This document shows positions 33,913 to 41,710 of a DNA stretch of 64,000 nucleotides, in pieces. The DNA is from VRUE01 sp035605695. GTDB taxonomy: Bacteria; Actinomycetota; Thermoleophilia; Solirubrobacterales; 70-9. Location of the stretch: NCBI GenBank assembly GCA_035605695.1, contig DATNGZ010000052.1:1-64000 (forward strand). Reading direction: 5' to 3'. The position numbers were made by a program, and so were the translations under genes. The notes under the pieces were generated by a model that worked only from the letters and a program-made list of their open reading frames with translations, was not told the DNA's origin and ran no database searches. Numbering within the stretch: position 1 is the stretch's first letter; each line of letters opens with the position of its first letter.

Positions 33913-33936
33913 AGCCACCCCCCTGGGGGCGTGGCT
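33913..33936. promoter_or_regulatory. Hairpin covering the rsmD start codon
   Basis: AGCCAC-CCCCC at 33913-33923 pairs with GGGGG-C-GTGGCT at 33925-33936, with one bulged C. The GTG at 33931 and the G-rich stretch before it lie in the 3' arm, so folding would hide the initiation site. Downstream in-frame GTG codons at 33937 and 33943 lie outside or at its edge. Confidence 0.4.
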
Positions 33937-34482
33937 GTGCGGGTGATTGCGGGAGAGCTGAGAGGGCAGCGGTTGGTCGCGCCGCGGGGCTGGAAGGTGC
34001 GGCCGACCTCGGACCGGGTGCGCGAGGCGATCTTCTCTGCGCTTGGCGAGCGGGTGCTCGGCGCCAGCGTGCTCGACCTCTACTGCGGCACCGGCGCGCT
34101 CGCGATCGAGGCGCTCTCGCGCGGTGCGGCCCAGGCGACCCTGGTCGATCGCGACACCCGCGCCGCGCTGGGCAATGTCGAGCACCTTGGTCTTGGCGAG
34201 CGGGTCGAGCTGGTCCGGGCCGACGCCTCCCGCTGGCTCTCCGATCGAGTCGAAAGCGCCGATGCTCCGCTCTTCGACCTCGTCTTCATCGATGCCCCCT
34301 ATAGACTCGCCGACCGCGTGGGGCAGGAACTGGATACTCATCTTCCCCGCCTGCTCAGCGACAGCGGGCGGGCGATCGTCGAGAGCGGCGCGCGCCAGCC
34401 GCTCCGCATTGAGTCGCTGCCCCGCCTGCGCCAGCGTCGCTACGGCGCCGCCGACGTCGCCTTTTACGGAGAGGACGGCTGA
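33931..34482 (+). CDS. rsmD: 16S rRNA (guanine966-N2)-methyltransferase RsmD
   Basis: 183 aa with RVIAGELRGQRLVAPRGWKV, RPTSDRVREAIFSALG, VLDLYCGTGALAIEALSRGA (SAM-binding) and FIDAPYRLAD. The family's catalytic motif is usually DPPY; here it is DAPY. GTG start at 33931, though nearby GTG codons at 33937 and 33943 are possible. It shares one base with the coaD start; rsmD-coaD is a common pair. Confidence 0.88.
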   Translation: MAVRVIAGELRGQRLVAPRGWKVRPTSDRVREAIFSALGERVLGASVLDLYCGTGALAIEALSRGAAQATLVDRDTRAALGNVEHLGLGERVELVRADASRWLSDRVESADAPLFDLVFIDAPYRLADRVGQELDTHLPRLLSDSGRAIVESGARQPLRIESLPRLRQRRYGAADVAFYGEDG

Positions 34483-34982
34483 TGGGCGAGCGCGAGGGCA
34501 CCGTCGTCTGTCCCGGCAGCTATGACCCGGTGACCAACGGTCACATCGACATCATCACCCGCAGCTCCGAGGTCTTCGAGCGCGTCGTTGTCGGCATCGT
34601 CAACAATCCGATGCGCAAGGACAAGACGCTCTTCACCGCTGAGGAGCGCCGGGATCTGATCGAAGAAGCGACCGCCAGCCTCGGCAACGTCGAGGCGCGG
34701 ATCTTCTCCAACCTGCTGGTCGAGTTCGCGCGAGAATCCGGCGCGAGGGCGATCGTCAAGGGCCTGCGGGCGATCTCCGACTTCGAGTACGAGTTCGAGA
34801 TGGCCCAGCTCAACCGCAAGCTCGACCCCGGGATCGAGAGCATCTACATGATTGCTTCGCCGCAGTACAGCTTCCTTTCCTCGACCGGAGTGAAGGAAAT
34901 GGCCACCTTCGGCGGCGATGTTTCCGACCTCGTGCCAGCCCCCGTTTCGGCCGCGATGACACAGCGCCTGGGCGACAGGTAG
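34482..34982 (+). CDS. coaD: Phosphopantetheine adenylyltransferase
   Basis: Fourth step of CoA synthesis from pantothenate (adds AMP to 4'-phosphopantetheine). 166 aa; marks VVCPGSYDPVTNGHIDIITR (nucleotidyl-transfer T/HXGH-like), KTLFTAEERRDLI, AIVKGLRAISDFEYEFEMA and YSFLSSTGVKEMA. Start ATG overlaps the rsmD stop by one base (TGATG). Confidence 0.94.
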   Translation: MGEREGTVVCPGSYDPVTNGHIDIITRSSEVFERVVVGIVNNPMRKDKTLFTAEERRDLIEEATASLGNVEARIFSNLLVEFARESGARAIVKGLRAISDFEYEFEMAQLNRKLDPGIESIYMIASPQYSFLSSTGVKEMATFGGDVSDLVPAPVSAAMTQRLGDR

Positions 34983-35026
34983 GCTTTTTCACACGGAGCG
35001 GAGTGGGAGAGAGCTTGCAAAAAGCC
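34982..35026. terminator. Hairpin after coaD
   Basis: GGCTTTTT (34982-34989) and AAAAAGCC (35019-35026) form an 8-bp perfect stem with a 29-nt loop starting within the coaD stop codon. Likely marks the end of the DAK-recG-rsmD-coaD unit. Confidence 0.4.
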
Positions 35027-35085
35027 GAGGAAATCACCGCTTCTTCACCGAAGATGCCGCTGACACGTAGGCTTACGACCTGCTG

Positions 35086-35571
35086 ATGGACGTTCTCGTT
35101 CTAATAGACAAGCTGGATGACGTTGTCCACAACGCCAGGCCCGTCCCACTGACGGACCAGGTTCGCGTGGACCGCGAGGAGATCTACGACCTCCTCGACC
35201 AGATGCGGGCGACGATCCCCGAGGAGATCAAGCAAGCTCGCTGGATCGTCAAGGAGCGCCAGGAGATGCTGGCCGAGGCCAAGCGTGAGGCCGAGCGGAT
35301 CGTCCGCGAGGCGCGCGAGCAACAGGCCCGCCTGATCTCCGACGAGGAGGTCACCAAGCAGGCCGAGCGCGCCGCCGATGAGATCGTCGAGGACGCCCGC
35401 TCACGCGAGCGCGAGATTCGCCTCGGCGCCGAGGACTACGCCGACGAGATCCTCAACACGCTTGAGGTCAACCTTCAGAAGTTCCTCGCGGCCGTGCAGC
35501 GGGGTCGGGATCGACTGGCTGGGCGGGACGAAGAGCAGCAGCCCGTTCCAGAGCTGGACGAGCAGCCTTAA
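35086..35571 (+). CDS. SepIVA/DivIVA-like coiled-coil protein
   Basis: 161 aa, with almost the whole chain predicted helical and highly charged (EIKQARWIVKERQEMLAEAK and further heptads to ~residue 140), an N-terminal MDVLVLIDKLDDVVHNARPV segment and an acidic Pro-containing tail. In mycobacteria the septation regulator SepIVA is encoded next to coaD and the DUF177-rpmF region; the same neighbourhood here supports that identity. Such proteins act at division sites on the cytoplasmic face of the membrane. No enzyme motifs. Assignment rests on context plus composition. Confidence 0.7.
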   Translation: MDVLVLIDKLDDVVHNARPVPLTDQVRVDREEIYDLLDQMRATIPEEIKQARWIVKERQEMLAEAKREAERIVREAREQQARLISDEEVTKQAERAADEIVEDARSREREIRLGAEDYADEILNTLEVNLQKFLAAVQRGRDRLAGRDEEQQPVPELDEQP

Positions 35572-35585
35572 TCAGTGCAGGTGGG

Positions 35586-35662
35586 GAGAGGGCGCTGGCC
35601 CCTCCTCAAAACGCGCGGCGGAGCCGCGCTTGAGTGTTTTGAGGAGGGGCCAACGCCCTCTC
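35586..35662. terminator. Long hairpin between convergent sepIVA-like and methyltransferase genes
   Basis: 27-bp arms 35586-35612 and 35636-35662 with one mismatch (right arm begins GTTTTGAGGAGGGGCC), around an inner hairpin GCGCGGC-GGA-GCCGCGC. It fills the gap between two converging genes. The central part (CCTCC..AAAACG.GCGGC) is shared with 36741-36814 while the outer stem differs. Confidence 0.65.
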
Positions 35663-35665
35663 TTC

Positions 35666-36160
35666 TCAGTACGTGGCGGCTACTACGGCGAGATCCTCGG
35701 CTTGCCAGGTGATTTGGCCACCCGACCAGTCGAGTAGGGACTGGAGCTTGTTTGGCTCGAAGGCGTCGCCTATGACCAGGGAGCGGGATTGCTCCTTTAC
35801 TCGGCGGCATAGGGCTTGGAGCTGGTCGTCGGCCAGGTCGCCGGCGGAGAGGACCGAGATGACGAGGTCCCAGGGACCGTCCGGGAGGGGGTCCTCGATG
35901 CGGGCTAGTTGGACGTCGTCGTAGGACTGGCGGGCGCGGAAGACCATGTCGGGGCTGGCGTCTAGGCCGATTACCCAGGCGTCGGGATGGGCCTCGATCA
36001 GGCGGCGGGTGGTCTCGCCGGTGCCCATGCCCAGCTCGAGCACTCGCTCTGGGGCGAACGGAATGGCCGCTATCGCCTGCTCCTGCAGTTCGTCGTAGCG
36101 GGGGATCTGCGAGCGGATTCGCTCGAGGTAGACCTCAGGTGTCCAGTCGAATCGGTTCAT
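35666..36160 (-). CDS. SAM-dependent methyltransferase, class I
   Basis: 164 aa from the ATG at 36160 (MNRFDWTPEVYLERI). The SAM-binding motif VLELGMGTGETTRRLIEAH is followed by VIGLDASPDMVFRARQ (acidic residue for ribose) and WDLVISVLSAGDL. Substrate not recognisable. An upstream ATG at 36232 would overlap the diverging DUF177 gene by 16 bp. The 56-bp divergent spacer must hold both promoters. Confidence 0.75.
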   Translation of the reverse strand: MNRFDWTPEVYLERIRSQIPRYDELQEQAIAAIPFAPERVLELGMGTGETTRRLIEAHPDAWVIGLDASPDMVFRARQSYDDVQLARIEDPLPDGPWDLVISVLSAGDLADDQLQALCRRVKEQSRSLVIGDAFEPNKLQSLLDWSGGQITWQAEDLAVVAATY

Positions 36161-36216
36161 TCCGTAATCTCGTCGGAGGCAGTCATCGTAAGCCTGGCTG
36201 AAGCGGAGGAGCGGCA

Positions 36217-36738
36217 GTGGCCCAAGCGACAACGATCATCGACCTTGCGCGACTGTCCCTCTCCCATGGCGAGGGACGCCGGCTCGAGCTGCCCGTGTAT
36301 CTGGAGCCGCTGGAATTGGCGGGCCAGCCCTACGCCGTCTCGCCCGAGTCGGTCGCCGTCCGCCTCGACGTCTCCCGTCCGAGCAACGGCTGGGCATTCC
36401 GCCTCCGCTTCCCGCTCCGGATCGAGGGGCCGTGCATGCGTTGTCTGGAGGGCGCTGCACTCGAAACCGAGGTCGATGCCCGCGAGGTTGCCCAGGAAAA
36501 CACCGACGACGAGGACCTGCGCAGCCCCTACGTCGAGAACGAGGAGCTCGACCTCGGCCGCTGGGCCCACGACGCCGCGGTCCTGACTATTCCCACCCAG
36601 TTCTTCTGCCGCCCCGACTGCGCCGGCCTCTGCCCCGACTGTGGAGAGCCCCTCAACGACGCCGACCCCGCCGACCACGAACATGGAAGCGGGATTGATC
36701 CGCGCTGGGCGAAGCTCAGGGAGTTGGAGCTGGAGTAG
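36217..36738 (+). CDS. DUF177 / YceD-family protein
   Basis: 173 aa, GTG start. Carries a cysteine pair CMRC in the middle (IEGPCMRCLEG) and the family's C-terminal FFCRPDCAGLCPDCGEPLN motif with four cysteines, followed by DPRWAKLREL. YceD proteins are conserved with rpmF and plsX; in plants and E. coli they are linked to 23S rRNA accumulation and ribosome assembly (known of the family). rpmF follows after a hairpin. Confidence 0.87.
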   Translation: MAQATTIIDLARLSLSHGEGRRLELPVYLEPLELAGQPYAVSPESVAVRLDVSRPSNGWAFRLRFPLRIEGPCMRCLEGAALETEVDAREVAQENTDDEDLRSPYVENEELDLGRWAHDAAVLTIPTQFFCRPDCAGLCPDCGEPLNDADPADHEHGSGIDPRWAKLRELELE

Positions 36739-36740
36739 GT

Positions 36741-36814
36741 GAGAGCCGGGTGCCCCTCCCAAAACGAGCGGCAGGAGCCGCTCTGGAGTGTTTTGGGAGG
36801 GGCACCCGGCTCTC
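36741..36814. terminator. Perfect 25-bp hairpin between DUF177 gene and rpmF
   Basis: Arms 36741-36765 (GAGAGCCGGGTGCCCCTCCC...) and 36790-36814 are perfectly complementary around an inner hairpin GCGGC-AG-GAGCCGC. It starts 2 bp after the DUF177 stop. The central block is shared with 35586-35662. Since it separates two co-oriented genes it may act as a partial terminator or an mRNA processing site. Confidence 0.65.
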
Positions 36815-36843
36815 CCTCGACCCGCTACCATGCGCCACTGCTT

Positions 36844-37056
36844 ATGGCTGTCCCAAAGAAGAGAACCTCAAGTGCCCGCCGCGACAAGCGCCGGGCGAAC
36901 CACAAGGCCGGCAAAGCACGGCTGAATCAGTGCCCCCGTTGTCACAGCCCGCGCTTGCCCCATCGCGTCTGCCCGACCTGCGGCACCTATGCCGGGCGTG
37001 AAGTGATCAAACACACCGTTGCCGAGCCTTCGGCGGCGCCCACCGACTCGGAGTAG
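36844..37056 (+). CDS. rpmF: 50S ribosomal protein L32, zinc-ribbon form
   Basis: 70 aa from ATG 36844 (MAVPKKRTSSARRDKRRANH). Zinc-ribbon cysteines CPRC and CPTC are present. Short acidic tail. plsX begins 5 bp after the stop: rpmF-plsX linkage couples ribosome and membrane lipid supply in many bacteria. Confidence 0.93.
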   Translation: MAVPKKRTSSARRDKRRANHKAGKARLNQCPRCHSPRLPHRVCPTCGTYAGREVIKHTVAEPSAAPTDSE

Positions 37057-37061
37057 CGCTC

Positions 37062-38096
37062 TTGGGTCGCGGCGCGACCGTGGCCCTGGATGGTTTTGGG
37101 GCCGAGCAGGGCTTTGACGTGCTCGCCGCGGGCGCGCGGATGGCGGCGGCGGACGGAATTGGATTGCGGATCTTCGGCCCGGCCGACCAGCTTGGGCTGA
37201 CGGGGGTCGAGGGGATCGAGGTTGTGCCGACGGCGGAGTGGATCGGCAATAAGGAGGACCCTGTCGCCGCGGTTCGGGCGAAGAAGGAGGCCTCTGTCGT
37301 TCGCGCTGCCGCCGATGTCGCCGAGGGCCACTCCGACGCGATGGTCAGCGCCGGCTCGACCGGGGCGGCGATGGCAGCTGCGACCTTCGGGTTGCGGCGA
37401 TTGAAAGGCGTGCAGCGGCCCGCCCTCGGGGTGCAGCTGCCGGTGCCCGGCAGGCCGGTCCTCTTCCTCGATGTCGGCGCCAACGTCGAGGTGCGCGCCC
37501 AGCACCTGGTCCAGTTTGCTTTCCTCGGTGCCGCTTTCAGCGCCGCCGTGCTCGGGGTCGAGCGGCCGCGTGTGGGCCTGCTCTCGGTTGGGGAGGAGGC
37601 AGGCAAGGGGCGCGAGGAAGTGGTCGCCGCGCACGAGATCCTTTCCACCGCACCGGGGATCGAGTTCGTCGGAAACGTCGAGGGGCGCGACCTGCCAAGC
37701 GGCGTCGCCGACGTCGTCGTCACCGACGGCTTCACCGGCAACGTCGCCCTAAAGCTGATGGAGGGCACGGCGAAGACGGTCACCGGAGCGATTCGCGACG
37801 CGGCCCGCTCGAACCCGCTGGCGGCGCTCGGCGGCCTGCTGATGCGCCCGGCGCTCGGCGGCCTGCGTCGCGAGCTCCACCCGGACACCACCGGCGGCGC
37901 GATCCTACTCGGGCTGCGCAGCATCGCCGTGGTCGGTCACGGCAGCTCCGGCGCCGAGGGGATCGCCAACGCGGTGCGCCTGGCGGCGCGCTGCGCAGAG
38001 GCCGAAGCCGTTGCCCGCACCGCGGCCCTGCTTCGCGAGGGCGGCGCCGGCCGCGGCGAGCTGACCGCAAATAGCGATATCGCGGAGGGCTCGTGA
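37062..38096 (+). CDS. plsX: Phosphate acyltransferase PlsX
   Basis: Converts acyl-ACP to acyl-phosphate, the substrate for the first acylation of glycerol 3-phosphate. 344 aa, TTG start. Marks: VALDGFGAEQG (usually DxMGGD; here the glycine pair is replaced), DAMVSAGSTGAAMAAATFGL, LFLDVGANVEVRAQHLVQFA, VGLLSVGEEAGKG, GRDLPSGVADVVVTDGFTGN. acpP, the carrier for its substrate, follows after 13 bp. Confidence 0.9.
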   Translation: MGRGATVALDGFGAEQGFDVLAAGARMAAADGIGLRIFGPADQLGLTGVEGIEVVPTAEWIGNKEDPVAAVRAKKEASVVRAAADVAEGHSDAMVSAGSTGAAMAAATFGLRRLKGVQRPALGVQLPVPGRPVLFLDVGANVEVRAQHLVQFAFLGAAFSAAVLGVERPRVGLLSVGEEAGKGREEVVAAHEILSTAPGIEFVGNVEGRDLPSGVADVVVTDGFTGNVALKLMEGTAKTVTGAIRDAARSNPLAALGGLLMRPALGGLRRELHPDTTGGAILLGLRSIAVVGHGSSGAEGIANAVRLAARCAEAEAVARTAALLREGGAGRGELTANSDIAEGS

Positions 38097-38109
38097 TAGG
38101 AACCCGCCG

Positions 38110-38355
38110 ATGACCCACGAGGAAGTCCTCACCCTGGTCCGCGAGCACCTCGCTGAGGAGCTCGAGGTCGACGCCGCCAAGATCAGTGAGGGCACCCGCT
38201 TCAAGGAGGACCTCGACGCCGACTCACTCGACCTCTACGAGCTGGTGATGGAGCTGGAGGACACCTACGGGATCTCCGTCTCCGAGGAGCAGGCGGCGAA
38301 GATCGCAACCGTCGGCGACGCAGTCGCGTTCGTGCTCGAGCACGCCCCCGCGTGA
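38110..38355 (+). CDS. acpP: Acyl carrier protein
   Basis: 81 aa, acidic, four-helix ACP. The phosphopantetheine attachment serine lies in FKEDLDADSLDLYELVMELE. It carries acyl groups for fatty acid and phospholipid synthesis. The stop overlaps the rnc start (GTGA), a plsX-acpP-rnc order seen in many bacteria, although the other fab genes are absent here. Confidence 0.93.
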   Translation: MTHEEVLTLVREHLAEELEVDAAKISEGTRFKEDLDADSLDLYELVMELEDTYGISVSEEQAAKIATVGDAVAFVLEHAPA

Positions 38356-39029
38356 GCGCCGCGACGCTCTCCGAGCTGATTGCGGAGCTCCCCGAGGACC
38401 TGCGCCGCCAGGCGCTGACCCACTCGTCCTGGACTGAGGATCGGAATGCGTCCTACGAGCGCCTCGCCTACCTCGGCGACAGCGTGCTTGCCCTCGCGGT
38501 TGCCAGCCACCTAATCGATCACTTTCCCGGGGTCGATGCGGGCGGCCTGACCAAGATCCACAACCAGGCGGTCAGCGGCGTCTCCTGCGCCGAGGTCGGG
38601 CGCGAACTCGACGTGCCGACGATGTTGCGGGCGAACGAGCCGGAGGAGATGCCGGTCGGGATTCCCGCCGAGGTGCTGCTCAGCGGCGAGCGGCCGCTGC
38701 CCGAGGCGACCGAGGCGCTGATCGGCGCCTGCTTCTTAGCTTTTGGCTTCGAGCGCGCCGCCGCCGCCGTGGCGGCCGCTTTCGAGCCGCGGATCGAGCA
38801 CGCAAGCGAGACCAGGATCGACTTCAAGTCGGCGCTGCAGGAGCTTCTGGCGCGGCGCCGGGCGCGCGTAAGCTACGAGGTCAGCGCCGAATCCGGCCCG
38901 CCGCATCGGCGCCGCTTCGAGGTGGCGGCGGTCGTCGACTCCGAGAAGGTCGGCGAAGGGATTGGCCGCAGCAAGAAGGCGGCTGAGCAAGCTGCCGCCG
39001 AGCAGGCGCTAAAGCGCTTGGGAGGCTAA
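38352..39029 (+). CDS. rnc: Ribonuclease III with altered catalytic motif
   Basis: 225 aa, GTG start overlapping acpP by 4 bp. Two-domain architecture is intact: N-terminal RIIID domain and C-terminal dsRBD (DFKSALQELLARRR, RFEVAAVVDSEKVGEGIGRS, KKAAEQAAAEQALKRLGG). However the signature normally read as ERLEFLGDSVL is YERLAYLGDSVLALAVASHL: the metal-binding Glu (E41 in E. coli numbering) is Ala39 here, and the second metal motif DTVEALIG reads EATEALIG (Asp to Glu). D43 and E121 are kept. RNase III normally cleaves dsRNA and rRNA precursors; activity of this version is uncertain. Confidence 0.88.
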   Translation: MSAATLSELIAELPEDLRRQALTHSSWTEDRNASYERLAYLGDSVLALAVASHLIDHFPGVDAGGLTKIHNQAVSGVSCAEVGRELDVPTMLRANEPEEMPVGIPAEVLLSGERPLPEATEALIGACFLAFGFERAAAAVAAAFEPRIEHASETRIDFKSALQELLARRRARVSYEVSAESGPPHRRRFEVAAVVDSEKVGEGIGRSKKAAEQAAAEQALKRLGG

Positions 39030-39105
39030 ATATGTCGTTGCGTCCGACTCAACCGAGAGCCTTGGAACTGGCAGGGTCGAGGGACCGCCACCGGAGAAAC
39101 CACGC

Positions 39106-41574
39106 ATGTATCTGAGATCAATCGAGATGAAGGGGTTTAAGTCCTTCCCCGAGCGGGCGAGGCTTGAGTTCTCGCCGGGCGTCAGCGTGATCGTCGGCCC
39201 CAACGGCTCAGGCAAGTCGAACATCACCGATGCGGTGCTCTGGGCGCTGGGCGAGCAGAGTCCCGGCGCGATTCGCGGCGCCTCGATGCAGGACGTGATC
39301 TCGGCCGGCGGCAAGGGCATCGGCCAGCGCCGCGCCGCCGAAGTCGAGGTCGTGATCGACAACTCCGAGGGTCGCGCCGCGACCGAGCTCTCCGAAGTCG
39401 CGGTCAAGCGCACGCTCGACCGCTCCGGCGAGGGCTCCTACCGTCTCAACGGCGCCCGTTGCCGCCTCGTCGACGTGAGCGAGGTGCTCTCTGACACCAA
39501 CCTCGGTCGCGAGATGCACTCGGTGATCAGCCAGGGCCGGGTCGAGTCGATCATTCACTCCAAACCGCGTGAACGGCGCCTCCTGATCGAGGAGGCGGCC
39601 GGCCTCGGCAAGCATCGCAAGCGCCGCCGCCGCTCCGAGCTGAAGCTGCGCGCCGCCCGCGACAACCTCGACCGCGCCCTCGACCTCGAGCGCGAGGCGC
39701 GCGCCCGCCTGCGGCCGCTGAAGCGCCAGGCGCAGGCAGCGGAGCTGGGAGCGCGGATCGAGCGCGAGGAACTGGGCCTGCGCGGCCAGCTCGTCGCCGA
39801 GGAGCTGCGCTTCGGCGCCGACCGCGCCGCCGCAGCGGAGAAAGCCGCGGTGGAGGCGCGCACGCAGAGAACCGCGATCGAGAAACGCCTGGCCGAGGTG
39901 AGCGAGAAGCGCCGCGCCGCCGAGGAGCGCTTCGCCGCCCGCGACCGCGATCGCACCGAGGCCTGGGGAGTACTGACCAAGCTGCGCGGCGATCAGCAGC
40001 GGGTCGCGATCCGCGCCTCCGGCCTCAGCGATCGCGAGGGCGAGATCTTCGGCGCGCTGGAGGCGCTCCGCGCCGAGCTCGGCCCCTTGACCTTCGACGT
40101 CGGCGGCTCCGCTGCCCCCGGCGAACGGGTGCGCAAACTTGAAGAGGAGCTGGGCGAGATCGACGCCGGTCTGGCCGGCGCCGGCGAGGGCCTTGCCCGG
40201 GCGCGCTCGGCCGACGCCAGCGAGGCCGCCCGCGAGGCGGCGCTGGGGGCTGTCCGCAGCGGTGCGGAGCGATCAATCCGCCACGCCCGCCGCGCCGAGG
40301 GTCTGCTTGGCGAGCGCCACCGTGAGGTCCTGCGCAAGCGCCTCAGCGCCGGCGAGGAACTGCTCGACGACGTCCGCGCCGCCGCCGCCGCGGCGACCGC
40401 GGCGGAGGCCGCGATTCGCGCCCGGGTCGAGCGGATCGAGCAGCGCGTCGTCGGTGGCGAGGGCGATGGCGACGAGATCGCCGAGGAGATGCGCGCCTGC
40501 TCGCAGCGCGAGTACGAGCTGCAGACCGAGATGACGGCGGCCTCCGACCGGCTGACCGAGGTCGAGGTCGAGGCCGCGCACCTCGGTGACCGCCGCGCCG
40601 AGGCCGCCAAGGAGCTGGCCTCGATCGCCGAGCGCCTCGGCGAGGAGGTGGCGCCTGCGGAGCTGGCGCTGAGCGACGAGGAGCGGGCGGAAATCGACCG
40701 GCGTCTGGAGCGTCTGGAGCGCCGCCGCGCCCAGATCGGCCCGGTCAACCCTCTGGCCGAGCAGGAGTACGAGGAGGCGCGCGAGCACGTCGAGTCGCTG
40801 CAGGCCCAACGCGAGGACACTGAGCGCGGGATGCGCGAGCTGGAGGCGTTGATCCGCGACATCGATCGCGAGATCGAGCGCGCCTTCGAGCAGACCTTCG
40901 AGGCGACGGCAAAGAACTTCGAGGAGATGGTCGAGCACCTCTTCCCGGGTGGCCGCGGCGCCCTGCGCCAAGTTGCTTTGCGGCCGGTGCGCGAGGCCGA
41001 GGCGGAGGGTGCCGAGGCAAGCGAGGAGGCGGCAATTGAGGACGAGGAGGGCGGGGAAGAACGCGAGGAGCTCGGGGTCGAGATCGAGGTCACCCCGGCC
41101 GGCAAGTCGACCCGCAAGCTCTCGCTGCTCTCCGGCGGCGAGAAGTCGTTGGTCGCGATCGCCTTCGTCTTCGCCGTCTTCCTCGCTAGGCCGTGTCCTT
41201 TCTACATCCTCGACGAGGTCGAGGCCGCCCTCGACGACGCCAACATCGACCGCTTCTTGCAGCTGATCCGGCGCTTCTCCGACCGCGCCCAGTTCGTCAT
41301 CGTCACCCACCAGAAACGGACGATGGATGCCGCTGACGTGCTCTACGGGGTCAGCATGGGCGGCGACGGCGTGACCAAGGTCGTCTCGCGCAAACTGCCA
41401 CGTGAAGTCGAGGCTGAGCAGGGTGGGGAAGAGGCCGCCGCTCCACCGCCTTTTGCCGGCGTTGCTGAGGAAAGTAGTGTCGAGGAGGAGCCGGTGGAGG
41501 TCCAGCCCCCGGGCCTAATCGGCGAGCAGGCCCCCGCAGCGCCGGCCCCACGCGGGTCTGCCGAAGCCGCCTAG
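39106..41574 (+). CDS. smc: Chromosome segregation protein SMC, short, hinge not visible
   Basis: 822 aa in one frame, against ~1150-1200 for typical SMC. The N-terminal ATPase half is complete (MYLRSIEMKGFKSFPERARL, IVGPNGSGKSNITDAVLWAL, SVISQGRVESIIHSKPRERR), as is the C-terminal half (signature LSLLSGGEKSLVAIAF near 675, Walker B FYILDEVEAALDDANIDRFL near 701, VTHQKRTMDAADVLYG). Between them ~435 residues (165-600) are charged coiled coil, with one non-helical break near 327-340 (LTFDVGGSAAPGE). No ~170-aa mixed alpha/beta hinge is recognisable. The C-terminus has an acidic Pro-rich tail. SMC compacts and segregates the chromosome with ScpAB; ScpAB are not in this window. Confidence 0.88.
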   Translation: MYLRSIEMKGFKSFPERARLEFSPGVSVIVGPNGSGKSNITDAVLWALGEQSPGAIRGASMQDVISAGGKGIGQRRAAEVEVVIDNSEGRAATELSEVAVKRTLDRSGEGSYRLNGARCRLVDVSEVLSDTNLGREMHSVISQGRVESIIHSKPRERRLLIEEAAGLGKHRKRRRRSELKLRAARDNLDRALDLEREARARLRPLKRQAQAAELGARIEREELGLRGQLVAEELRFGADRAAAAEKAAVEARTQRTAIEKRLAEVSEKRRAAEERFAARDRDRTEAWGVLTKLRGDQQRVAIRASGLSDREGEIFGALEALRAELGPLTFDVGGSAAPGERVRKLEEELGEIDAGLAGAGEGLARARSADASEAAREAALGAVRSGAERSIRHARRAEGLLGERHREVLRKRLSAGEELLDDVRAAAAAATAAEAAIRARVERIEQRVVGGEGDGDEIAEEMRACSQREYELQTEMTAASDRLTEVEVEAAHLGDRRAEAAKELASIAERLGEEVAPAELALSDEERAEIDRRLERLERRRAQIGPVNPLAEQEYEEAREHVESLQAQREDTERGMRELEALIRDIDREIERAFEQTFEATAKNFEEMVEHLFPGGRGALRQVALRPVREAEAEGAEASEEAAIEDEEGGEEREELGVEIEVTPAGKSTRKLSLLSGGEKSLVAIAFVFAVFLARPCPFYILDEVEAALDDANIDRFLQLIRRFSDRAQFVIVTHQKRTMDAADVLYGVSMGGDGVTKVVSRKLPREVEAEQGGEEAAAPPPFAGVAEESSVEEEPVEVQPPGLIGEQAPAAPAPRGSAEAA

Positions 41575-41583
41575 TCGGCGCCA

Positions 41584-41622
41584 GGCCTGCATTTACCACC
41601 TATATCGGGGCAAATGCACGCC
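41584..41622. terminator. Hairpin after smc
   Basis: GGC-TGCATTT pairs with AAATGCA-GCC (41584-41594 and 41612-41622, one unpaired C on each side). The loop holds ACCACCTATATCGGGG. It starts 10 bp after the smc stop; likely terminator. Its CCTATA loop matches other hairpins in the window. Confidence 0.4.
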
Positions 41623-41710
41623 TCTTTGGGCGGCTGATGCTTAAGGAAAACAGAACGTTCCCGGCTCCGATGCCACGCTACGCTGTTCGCGGGTAAGGAA
41701 AGGAGGGGCT

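Noticed and set aside
34270..34310. CCCTATAG in rsmD as another CTATA-loop palindrome
   Set aside because: No complementary arms flank it; it simply encodes the DAPY motif.
39106..41574. smc as a frameshifted pseudogene
   Set aside because: Both ATPase halves are in one uninterrupted frame with all motifs; shortness comes from missing arm and hinge sequence, not from a broken frame.
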